A stretch of DNA of 64,000 nt from Phaseolus vulgaris. Taxonomy: Eukaryota; Streptophyta; Magnoliopsida; Fabales; Fabaceae. Location of the stretch: NCBI RefSeq assembly GCF_000499845.2, contig NC_023749.2, positions 39,412,368 through 39,476,367 on the forward strand, in the 5' to 3' direction. Numbering within the stretch: position 1 is the first letter of the stretch; every line of letters begins with the position of its first letter. The translations under genes were made by a program, and so were the position numbers. This document shows positions 30,581 through 40,716 of this stretch, one piece after another. The notes beneath the pieces were generated by a model, which saw nothing but the letters and a program-made list of their open reading frames with translations, was not told the DNA's origin and searched no databases.

Positions 30581-32832
30581 TCTTAGGTTTATTCTTGTTT
30601 AATTTTTGAGTTGTGTGCACTTTATTTCAAGAGCTCTTTAATTTCTTGCACTTTACCTTTTTGTTTTAGGCTTATTTGAGTTTTATTGCTGTTTTCTTTA
30701 TTTTGCCTATCATGTGTTTGAGTATTTTCCTTTTTGAATCGATACAAGTTTTATCTTAGTCTTGTTTTTCCATAATTGTCATCACTTCTTGTAGTACTTT
30801 TATTGAATTTTTTGTTTCTTGCTTTGATGTCATAATTTTCTGAGTTTGATATTTGATCCTTTGTGCTTTTTTTGTTTTAGAATTGAGTTCATACTTGTAT
30901 TCTAGACTTATACAAGTTCCTATACATCATTTTCTATTATGTCTTTGCTAGTTCATAATTCTGTTTTTCATTCCTGTTAGGATTCCTCTGTTTTATGAAA
31001 ACGTGCTTACTGTTTTTCCTTATTGCAATTGATTTACTCACTGGAAAATTTTGAAATTCTGGATTTGTGTTTTTCAAAGTGTTAGAAAAGAGTAGAAAAA
31101 AGAATTACTCAAAATTTCAAAGTACACAAAAAATAATAAATAAAATACAAAAAGTGTACAATTCTGCGGAAAAAAAATACCGTAATCTGGCAGCGGTTTT
31201 GAAAAATTTATCTCAATTAATTGGCTTACTGTATTTGCATAATTCCAGTGCCATTTTTGAGCTAAGATCTTGAAGTTTCTGTGGTCTAAATTTCATAATC
31301 CAGTTCGCTGTATATCATTCCAGTTAAATCAGTGAACATCAAGCACAGTTTGTGTACCGCCCTGGTAGTCGGAAGTGATGACGTGGCATCGAGCTATAGT
31401 ATAGGCATGTTGACAAGGCGCCAGGTTGGCAGAAGGGAAGGAAGTCGGGGGGCTCGTGAAGTCGCCAATTATTAAGTTGGCGTGTTCTGATCTCCAGCAT
31501 ACCAGAATCGGCGATCACCGGGTTAAAGATGAAGTCGCCAGATGTAGACTCAGGCGACCTAGTGATTGGAGATCGCCAGAGCAAGCACATCGCCAGAGAT
31601 GAAGGTGGTGCAGATTATGAAGGCGGCCGGCGAGACCACAGGGAAGGTGTATGAAGGCACCCTAACTCGCCAGTTCCAGTAGAGATCGCACTCCCAAGTT
31701 AGCTATGTACTGGGCAGCACCATGCATAAATAACTTAGCCAAAAAGAGAGTCAGAAGCAACGCTCAAGTCAAGGAGGCTCCAGATGATGGCACGTGTACA
31801 GTTGGATGCGAGCCACGTGTCCAAGTCTATAACTGCCAGGAGAGAGAAAGTAACCAGGTATATAAGAGTTCTCAACGAACTTTCTGAGGTACGCACGTTC
31901 AGAATACATTCTTTACGCTTGCGAGTTATAGAGCTTACTGTGAGAGAGGATTTGCACGGTTCTTGTTCTCTTAGTATTTGGTGATTCGGTCACTGACTTG
32001 GGCGTTGGAGTGCGATCGGCCGCAGCGGCGCCGCTCTGTTTCTTTGCAGGTTCTTGAGGTGGATCTCGAAGAGGAACGGAGGTGTGAAGCGGTGCGCACG
32101 TCGATCCTTTGACGAGGCAGTGTCCAGCGTTCTGGTCAACAGGCAGGATCACGAGTTATAGAGCTTACTGTGAGAGAGGATTTGCACGGTTCTTGTTCTC
32201 TTTGTATTTGGTGATTCGGTCACTGACTTGGGCGTTGGAGTGCGATCGGCCGCAGCGGCGCCGCTCTGTTTCTTTGCAGGTTCTTGAGCTGGATCTCGAA
32301 GAGGAACGGAGGTGTGAAGCGGTGCGCACGTCGATCCTTTGACGAGGCAGTGTCCAGCGTTCTGGTCAACAGGCAGGATCAGTTTGCATAAAAAATATTT
32401 TCCAAGAGCTTGTTTCTTTGTTTTCTTCATCTACTCTAGTGCTTTTCTTTAAGTATTCTTTTGTGTGCCTACTTTTTCATTGAGTTCCTTATTTTCTTGC
32501 TTGTCTTTTGCTCATTAATCTTTGAGTTTGTCATACCTCTAGTATTCCTTTTGTTATAGCCTTTTATTGCTTATACCTTTTCTTGTTTGTTTTTATTGCT
32601 TCATTGGTTTTGTGGTGTTGGCTTTGAGATTGGTGTGCCTTGCTTTGACATCTTTCATTCGAGGATTTCTAAGACCTCAAGATCAGATTGGTGCAGGGAC
32701 ATTATTTCTTTGAGAGTGACTTCTTTTCAAGCCAAATTCACTTCGGCAGTTTGGTTACGAAATTACTTTTTGCTAACTTTGTTTCTTAACTTGTTTGCTG
32801 TTTTTTTTTGTGTTTGCTGTTTTCATTTGCAA
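30581..32832 (+). other. Untranslated leader of element F, interrupted by a solo LTR
   Basis: T-rich sequence with no credible ORF, homologous to the leader of C. It is split by the solo LTR at 31353-32381. Confidence 0.6.
31353..32381 (+). mobile_element. Solo LTR of the B/I family with duplicated 3' end
   Basis: It begins tgtaccgccctgg. A full 799-bp LTR ends at 32151 with ggcaggatca. The last 230 bp are then repeated once (32152-32381), ending again in ggcaggatca. The target duplication gtttg (31348-31352 and 32382-32386) flanks the whole, so the duplication arose within or after insertion. Confidence 0.93.
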
Positions 32833-35006
32833 ATGGATGGCTATTCAAGTGGTGCATCTTACAAGAAGCACTCTCCTTCCAAAGCTTCAGTCCTTGGTGA
32901 GTTGCATGAAGCTCAACGCACAATTTGGCGTTTGGAAGAAAAATTGCAAAAGATGGAGGTGCAACAAGCTAGGCCATCTCATTCTATCCATGATGGGCAT
33001 CATTCACATAGACCTTCATCAAGAGGTTCTTCAAATGACTTAGGCCGTGAAGAGGACCATAGGAGAAGGTGAACTCCACCCCAATACCATGGACATAGAC
33101 ATCACAACCACGGGGAGAGACATCACCATGGAAATGGCTACTGATCCTGCCGGCAACTTGAACGTGGGTGAATCGCTTCGTAACACTTTCTGCCCTGTCT
33201 TCGCGACTGCGTCTCCTGAAGAATCACCTTCTGAACTCTCTCTCTCAGATGGCTTCAAGATGTGACCTGCAAAATACACAGACGGCGCCTCTAGCGGCCG
33301 TTTGCACTCCGACGATCAAGTTAGTTCAACAGAACCACCAGAAACTGGAAACTTAGTAAAAAATGTGTGTGAGTAAAACTTGCACTCTGTTTTTCCTCTA
33401 TCTCCCCTCACTCTCACTCTGATTCTGCCTTTTATCTCTCTTTCCCTGCTTCTGGGCATAACAGAATTCTGTTATGCTTTTCTGGCATGTGTCAGAACCC
33501 TGTCGTGCTTTTCAGAGAAAGCGTACCTTCAGAATCAGCAATGGGGAGCGTGAGAGTCTGCGCATGTCTGCGCTTGGCTGCGCCTGTCTGTACTTTTAGC
33601 GGTACGGAGTGCTCTTTTGTCTGGACCGCACCCCTCTCAGATGGTGACACGTGGAGGCCTGCAACTCACATCTAACCACACACGTGTCACTTACTGGAAG
33701 GGCTCTAGCGCCTCTCTTTGTCCGCCTAAGCTACGCCCTTGCGGAGTAACTTAGGATGCTTCTCTTATCTGGGTAAATTGCACACTCTTAGGAGTGGTCG
33801 TCGGGTGTGGCTGGTCTAGGCGCACTCACCGAACGTTACTCTCTGTGTAGGCGACTTACCCTTCTGGATGACACGCACGTAATGGGTTGAGGGAATCACC
33901 AATCACTGACTGGCTTACTAGTTCCCTCAGGCCACTCTCGTGCATGATTCCTTGAGGTGTGCTCATGCGAGGTCCATGCGTAACGCTCTCGCTGGGAACC
34001 TTAGTCCCAGTTTAACTGCGTGTAACACGAGACCCCGATGACAATACACCCGATGACTGATCAGTGTTTATTCGCTACTCGCGCTCTGCCTCCAGGCGCG
34101 AGTCTGGGAACTGGTCTGCTGGTGGTCACTTGGCTACTGACCACCGATCACCATTCTGGGTGATCTATCCCCCGACCTCTCTGCCGCCTGATCTGTCGGT
34201 GGTAACTTGGTTACTGACCACCGATCACCTCTCTTGGCGATCGTCCCCCTACCTCTCTGCCACCTGGTCCACGTGTCACCCTGCGAGTGGTCCACGTGGT
34301 TCTCTGATGCTGACGTCATCGACTACCGATGACCGATCGGATCAGCTACTACCAAGATGCAAAGGCTAGGCTACCTTCAATCAAAATTCCTAGTTTCAAT
34401 GGAGATAGTTATCCTAATGTGTATCTAGATTGGGAGGCTAAATGTGAACAGATTTTTGACCTCCATGAGATCCTAGATGAGCACAAATATAAGCTAGCCA
34501 CCTTAGAATTTAGTGATTATGCCAAAGAATGGTGGCATAAAATTGTAATGGACATTATATATCGCAAGAAACCTCCCGTGGTTTCTTGGAATACTTTGAA
34601 AGAGTGTATGCGTGCGCGATTTGTTCCTCCTTCTAGGAAGGAACACTTGTTGAAGTTCCAAAGGCTTCCTCAAGGACATAGGATGGTAGATGAATACTTC
34701 AAAGATTTTGAAACAACTTTGACTAAAATGAATATGCATGCTAATGAAGAGTCAAAGATAAAATGGTTTATACGTGGTTTAAGAATCAATATTAGAGAAT
34801 TTATAGAATTAAATGAGTACTCTTCTTTAAAGCAAGTGCTTCGCATAGCCATCAAGATGGAATTATATCCTTCGAAAACCACTTCTCCAAAAAAAGTTTC
34901 TACTACAAATCCTTCTACTCCTAAGTGACCTCCCAAAACTTCAAATATCAAATGTTTTAAATGTTTAGGTTTTGGGCACATAGCTCTTCATTGTCCACAA
35001 AAGGAA
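32833..35006 (+). pseudogene. gag of element F, split by a solo LTR
   Basis: The ATG at 32833 (MDGYSSGASYKKHSPSKA) aligns with the gag start of C. The coiled coil (LHEAQRTIWRLEEKLQKMEV) is followed by a His/Ser-rich stretch. A TGA at 33070 precedes the solo LTR at 33142-34344. The gag domain resumes at 34350 (FNGDSYPNVYLDWEAKCEQI, KEWWHKIVMD, RFVPPSRKEHLLKF) and continues through the region lost in C. A stop at 34926 precedes a zinc knuckle (CFKCLGFGHIALHC, 34951-34992), the RNA-binding motif of nucleocapsid proteins. Confidence 0.85.
33142..34344 (-). mobile_element. Solo LTR in F gag, diverged Tat family (1203 bp)
   Basis: The plus strand runs from tgatcctgccgg to cgatcggatca, with target duplication gctac (33137-33141 and 34345-34349). 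A gcggccgtttgcactccgac block (33295) matches the reverse strand of A-family LTRs, which gives the minus orientation. Both ends are the short inverted repeat tgatcc/ggatca. Repeated accgatcacc words lie at 34140-34240. Confidence 0.88.
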
Positions 35007-35012
35007 ACCTTA

Positions 35013-35552
35013 ATGATAAACAAGGTAAAACAAGACCTAACTCACCCACCTACCACAAGTAAATATGAAAAAGACAAAGAAGGCCAAATTGACATGGGTC
35101 TTATCCTTCCACCTCCAAGGTGTTTTCCTTCCTTATCTTTTTCATTACCAAAGGTTCTTACTTCACCACCATCTTGGTTAAAAAATGTTACGGATGATTT
35201 GTTCATACCTCCTAATGGTTGTCACCATTTAAGAGGTCTTTTTCCAAAACATAACATCATTCCCAAACAAATTTTTCCAACTTGGTCGATTTATAGAACC
35301 TCCTTTTCTGAAATCCCATTGTTTACAAATGCTAAGTCATGTTTACATTTTTCTTCCACTTTTAATTGTAAAAATAAAGTGACTTTGTTATATGCAGGGA
35401 TTCAGAATTCGTGGATGAATTCTCTCCAACTCGAGGAGTGTGATGAGAATCAAATAAAGGAGGCTTTTATTAATGGAGGAAGAGGACATCCACCTTCACA
35501 TTTGAAGTTCTTCCTTCTAGTCTTCTCAAAATTAAAAGAAGACATAAAATAA
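35013..35552 (+). pseudogene. Residual pol of element F: linker fused to the integrase tail, reading into the LTR
   Basis: This is a 179-codon open frame after the zinc knuckle. The first part is unrecognised (Pro/Ser-rich, then HHLRGLFPKHNIIPKQI). It then changes to QNSWMNSLQLEE, which matches the end of the D integrase ([12 protein letters not shown]). From 35441 the frame lies inside the 3' LTR. The whole catalytic pol is therefore deleted between these two points (near 35390). Confidence 0.8.
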
Positions 35553-36414
35553 AGAGGAGGCCCAAGCCCAAATTTCCAAGCCCAAGCCCAAGAAGGCCAA
35601 GTCCATCCCATGAGCGGCAAGGCCAAGCTTTGAAATACTATTGTATAGTTTTAGGAGGTGTGGTTATTAAATAAAGGAGTGTGAATATGTAAAAGAAAGT
35701 CACATTGTCCATGTGACTTAGGAGAGTGGTGTAGGTGTAGTTTTTAGGAGGTGTCATAGTACAAAAAAGTCACACCTCCCATGTGACTTGTTTTTGGTGG
35801 GAATTTCAAATGAGTTTTATTTGAAATTTCCCACCTATTTTTCAGCACCTTTAGGCTATAAATAAAGGTGCTTAGCTTGTACAGTTGAGATTGGAAATTT
35901 GTATTAGTGAAACTCTACTCAATTTGAGAGAGCATTGGAGAGATTTGTGCCTTCCTCACTTAGTCTTATCTTGAGTGTTCATGGTTACCTCAAGTGGCAG
36001 CATAGCACACTCATCTTTGAGTCTCCATCCTCTAAGTGGCGTGTTCATCCAACCATTCCTCCATCTTCATGACCTTTCTCTTCTCCTTCCTTCCTTCTCT
36101 TTTTATTTTCATGTCTTAGTTTGAGTTCTTTGCCTTTTCTGTTCAGCATTTTTAATTCCTTGGAGTTGTACTTCGGTTCTTTTCATTTTCTGCTATTCCT
36201 CTTTGTTTCTCTTCTTTTCTAGTTGTTGTTTTTGATTCAATTTGACAATACATGGAACTTCCATGTGAGTTTGGGTTTTGGTACTAGTCTTGGTGAGTTT
36301 TTGAACTTAGAACCTTGATCCAATTCTATGAAAAAGTGCCTATCTCATATCCAACTCAAGTTGATTCCTAAGAATGTCAAGAATCATTCATAATATGTTA
36401 TTGGAATCACATCA
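35441..36414 (+). repeat. 3' LTR of element F (974 bp)
   Basis: It starts tgatgagaatc after a polypurine-like ctcgaggag and ends ggaatcacatca, followed by tagcg. Confidence 0.93.
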
Positions 36415-37230
36415 TAGCGCCACATCTCCCCCACAACAACTGGGCCAAGATGAGGGGGCAGAATCTGCACCCCCACCAAAACAAACTGCTCCACAAGCTC
36501 TCGTCTCATAGGTCTTGAGGATTCCCCCTGCAATCATGCAACTAATGAGGGGGTTCACTGAGAGGTCGTCGGGAAGCTCTTTCGGCGAGGCCAAGAAGGA
36601 AGGCATGCTCTACTACATGGGGGCCTTCCTCGCTATTGCTCTCGAGTGGTGCGCTCAAGCTAAGTCTAAAGTCGTCGAGATGCAAGCCCTTCAGGCTCTC
36701 AAACGAGAGGTGGCCACCCTGAAGAAAGAAAAGTTGAAACTAGAAGATGCTTACCAAGCCTCCTTGGTGGAAATCCGGAAGGTGGAGGAGGCGGCCACCC
36801 TGAGGCTGCGCGAGGCTGACCAGAAGCACGCAGACCTCCTGGGCTCCATGGCCCATCTGCAGGCGGAGGTTGCCGAACTAAGGGTGGTAGCCGAAAACTC
36901 CAGGGCCCTCGAGGTGAAACTGGGCGAGACGGAGGGGGAGCTAGCTGCGAAGACTGAAGCTCTCAACCTTCTCCAAGCTGAAAATGACAAATTCCAAGCT
37001 GAAGTAAACAAGCTTCAAGTGGAGAAGGAATTTCTAGAAAAGCAGCTAGCCACCAAGGACTCCAAGATCGAGGAATTGGAGAAGGCCAACCAAGACCTCC
37101 TCAACGATATGGCCGGCACCTTTGATGAGGGGTTCAAGGAGGCTCTGGCCCAAGCCACATAGGGATCAACACCTCCAACTGTGACCTCGGCAACCACATC
37201 GTCGATGGGAAGGTGGTGCCCCTCGACCTA

Positions 37231-37960
37231 GGGGAATGAGCAGCACCTACTTGTCCTCCACATTCCTTGTAATTTTGTATTTACCCATATTTGCTCTGTA
37301 ATTCCAACACTTGACCTTATTTATTCGAGCTTTATCTTTACATACTTGTGTACTTTTAGCTTCTCTTGCTCTTTCATCCGCCTCTGCTTTCTTTACTATA
37401 TCGAACGTGTTACCTTCGATACATCTCTTCGTCGCTTTTGACACTAACTCTCTAGGTAGCACGTGACCTTCTCTCTTACTCTTCCCTTCTGAGTCGCGAT
37501 GCATACCCTTCTCTTGATCTTTTCACTTAGAACTTCACTTGGCCTTCGTATCTGCGAGGAATCTTCCTCATGAAGGCATCATCTGCCTCGTCATTTCCCA
37601 GGGGCAAAGGAGGATTTAACTTCGCGTATTTTTCTTGTCTCTGATGACTCGTGTTTTTATGCTTCTTCTTCTTGCTCTTCGAATTTCTCTTGCCTTCTGA
37701 ACTTAGAAAAGTTTTCAACTTGCTCTTTACTTACTTGTCTTGAGTCCCCAGGCACTTACTGCCAAAGGCATTGCTAGCTTTTTCGTCGCTTAAGATGAAA
37801 AGGGGTCTCACTTCTTTCTGGCCTCGACATCGCTTAAGGGCGAGGGCGGGCTTGATCTCTGCTATGGCCTCACATTGCTCGAGGGTGAGGAGGACTTATT
37901 TGTTCATCGGGGGCCTCTACGCCGCTCGAGGGCGAGGGAGGACTTTATCTGATCTGTACT
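37231..37960 (-). other. 3' region of element G without a gene
   Basis: No supported ORF. It has T/C-rich plus-strand sequence, then gcgaggg-g-gg words at 37845-37935 that may be a decayed repeat. Confidence 0.4.
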
Positions 37961-38490
37961 ATATGTCCACGCTCGAGGAGAGACCTGCTGAATGCGAGGA
38001 CGCATCGTCCTCAGCGTGTCTAAACACTTGGGACAAAGTGACGCTTTGGTGCCCACGCCCGTGGAGAGACCTACACAATAACGTCGTATCGTCCACGGGG
38101 TCTCTAAACACCAAAGCAAATTGGCCCTTATCTCTTCGCGCTTGGTGCCCACGCCTAAGGAGAGGCTTGCCCGGGGGTAGTGTCATTTCGTCCTCAGGGT
38201 GTTTGAAAACACCAAGGCGATCAGTGTTCTTGGTGCCCACGACCAGGGAGAGGCGTGTGGGAAACATCGCCGTATCGTCCCTGGTGTGTCTAAACACCAA
38301 AATGACCAGGGATTTTGGTGATTACACCCAAGGAGAAGGTTTCCCAGAGGAAGGCGCTTCTCCTTAGCTGCGTGTATCTGCAGCAAGTGACCTGGTTCTC
38401 CACTGCTCCGAAACTTCTTACTATCTGATGCCCACGCTTGAAGGAAACGCCCCCCACCACTTCCTCGCGAGATGTCTAAACATCAGACAC
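37961..38490 (-). repeat. Array of ~85-95-bp imperfect units in element G 3' region
   Basis: At least four units start tg(t/c)ccacg (37961, 38051, 38147, 38236), with a decayed one at 38320 and another at 38419. Each has a ggagag block, a tcgtcc block and a gtctaaacacc-like block. The two-unit version in A (14250-14445) is the reverse complement. Confidence 0.82.
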
Positions 38491-38935
38491 CGGGGCTAGC
38501 TATTCCTACTTGAGGAGGGGTTGTCCCGAAGGAATCCCTTAACCCCTGCTCAGGGACTGGGCACCCGGATTTTAGCTTATACTGAACGTACCTTTTGTCT
38601 TGATCTCTAGGCATGAGCATGCGCTCCTGCTACTTGCTTCGAATTTGACGCCTGCTCCCTTATCTGGCTATGCCTATATCTGGCGACGCCTCATCTTGGC
38701 GACGCATGCCTCAGGTGATCCCTACGCCTGGCGTTGCCTTGAGTCTTTGTCATTTGTTTCTTAATCTTTGATCTTACATTGTGTGAGAGGGAAAAACTGA
38801 GACAAAGTTTTCTTGAACTTCTTTTTTACTTGGGTGACCTCATTAAAAAACCCCCAAGAGGGAAAAAGAGTGTCCCCGTTACAAATGTGTGCTTCATAAC
38901 TTTCAACTAAAATAAAACTTTAAATTTGCCGCATT
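38491..38935 (-). other. Post-pol untranslated region of element G
   Basis: No gene. It contains a few ggcgacgcc words near 38690-38720 and the conserved block at 38838-38880 that also follows pol in A. Confidence 0.5.
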
Positions 38936-40716
38936 CTAGCTGCGTGGGATGGGGCCTTCTTCTAGAGTCTCTAGATTGTACGAACCATTTCCATTGGCTT
39001 CGGTCACTCTGAAGGGTCCGGTCCACTTGGGAGACAACTTGTTCTCCAACTCATAAGGATGGGCTTTCCTCATGACCAGGTCACCAACTTGGAATTGCCG
39101 CAACTTCACCTTAGAGCTATATTGACGCTCCACTCTTCTCTTCACGGCCTCAGCCTTTATCCTCGCCTCTTCTCTGGCTTCGTCTAACAGGTCTAGATTC
39201 ACCTTTCTTTCTTCGTTAGATTCTTCTGCCCCAAAGCTTAGGAAGCGCGGAGAACTCTCGTGGATCTCTACTGGGATGATGGCGTCTGACCCATATACCA
39301 GGCTGAAAGGCGTCTCCATGGTGGAAGATTGAGGCGTGGTGTGGTAAGCCCACACAATCCTTGGCACTTCCTCTGCCCACGCCCATTTAGCTTTCTCTAA
39401 TCTTCTCTTCAGCCCCCTCAACAAAACTCTATTTGCTGATTCTACCCGCCCATTCGTCTGGGGTGTTCGATTGATGCAAACACTTGCTTGATTCCTACTT
39501 CTGCACACACCTTCCCCAACTGTTGGCTCGCAAACTGAGTGCCATTTTCTGAAATGAGACACCTTGGCACCCCGAAACGACACACAATGTTCTTCCACAC
39601 AAAGTGTTGTACCTTGTGTGCAGTGATCTGGGCCACCGGTTCTGCCTCTATCCACTTCGTGAAGTACTCGATGGCTACTATCAAGTACTTCATCTGCCTT
39701 ATCGCCAAAGGGAAAGCCCCCAGAATATCGATTCCCCATGTGTGGAAGGGCCATGGGCTGTAAATCGACCTCAATTCCTCTGGGGGTGCCTTATGCCAGA
39801 CAGCATGCATCTGACACTGCTTGCATCGCTGGGGGTGTCTCACACAATCCTCCCTCATCGAGGGCCAATAAAACCCTGTGCGAATCACCGTGGAAGCTAA
39901 TGATCTTCCTCCCACGTGACTTCCACAAATCCCCTCGTGGAGTTCCGACATGATCCTCGTACACTCGTCGCCACTCACACATGTCAGAATTGGTTGAGTG
40001 AACCCATGCCTGAATAGCACTCCATCAACGAGAGTGTACCTTGTAGAGTTCTTTTTTATCCTCTTTCCCTCACCAGGCTCTGCTGGGAGAATACCATCTG
40101 CAATGTATCGCCTATAAGGCGTCATCCACGTGTCTCCCTCTTCCAAAGAACATACCTGCACATGATGTTCTTCCTCGGGCAAGGCCGCATAAGTTCTGAT
40201 GCGGGGTGTCCTCGCTGTATCTTGAGTCAAAGAGCGATGGCTCCTTGGCTTCCCTCTCGCTGTGCTAACATGAAGGACATCCACCCTATTATCTTCTACA
40301 TATTTTCGCGGCGCTTTAAGCGTTTCCTGGATGACCGTCCTCTGCCTTCCCCCCTTGTCTGAGCTGGCCAGCAGGTCAGCTCTGACATTTTGTTCTCTTG
40401 GGACATGCACCAGCTCAAAAGCGACGAACGCTCCCTTCAACACCTGGATGTACCTTAGATATGCTACCATTTGCGGGTCTTTTGCATGGTACTCCCCAGT
40501 CACCTGCCCTGTGACCAACTGTGAATCACTTTTCACCACAAGGCTCTGCGCGCCCATCTCTTTGGCTAAGAGCATTCCAGCTATCAGCGCCTCGTATTTA
40601 ACTTGGTTATTGCTTGCTTTGAAGGCCAAGCGTAGGGCCTGCTCGATCAGCACCCCGTTAGGCCCCTCCAAAACTATTCCCACGCCACTCCCCTGTTGAT
40701 TGGAGGACCCATCAAC
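38936..40716 (-). pseudogene. Pol of element G: second RNase H and integrase, inactivated
   Basis: The minus-strand block 40683-39442 gives most of the archaeal-type RNase H (NNQVKYEALIAG, where A has Glu and G has Lys at the catalytic Glu, then VKSDS and NVRADLLA). It then gives the integrase zinc finger (CKQCQMH) and core (WGIDILG). The second core acid is altered: ISENGTQF instead of SDNGTQF (codon 39547-39549). A frame change near 39470 leads to block 39754-38936, with the third acid in NGRVESANR and the C-terminal domain (WTGPFRVTEANGNGSYNLET). Both catalytic changes would be expected to abolish activity. Confidence 0.87.

Larger units (their letters stand above)
28364..36414 (+). mobile_element. 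Non-autonomous gag-only chromovirus F
   Basis: Direct LTRs (28364-30566, which includes a solo LTR, and 35441-36414) are flanked by the target duplication tagcg (28359-28363 and 36415-36419). Between them are a primer site, leader, gag with zinc knuckle and then a short remnant ending in the pol tail. Protease, reverse transcriptase, RNase H and integrase are absent. The LTRs are close in sequence, so transposition was recent and must have used proteins from another element. Confidence 0.92.
28082..37230 (+). pseudogene. Antisense ORF of element G (linker and coiled coil), split by F
   Basis: The plus-strand frame before F (28082-28363) is Pro/Thr/Ser-rich with an acidic-basic patch (PSDDEGSGEGQVFKRRRTNR). 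It resumes after F at 36420 with IPPAIMQLMRGF and MGAFLAIALEW, followed by a long heptad coiled coil rich in Leu/Glu/Lys (about 36640-37120), ending in MAGTFDEGFKEALAQAT. A stop at 37160 comes before a conserved tail that is still visible in another frame to about 37230. It matches exon 2 of the A antisense ORF; the first exon is missing. Confidence 0.82.

Noticed and set aside
33487..34369. Open frames inside the solo LTR at 33142
   Set aside because: They lie within an LTR, are bounded by its edges and show no recognisable domain.
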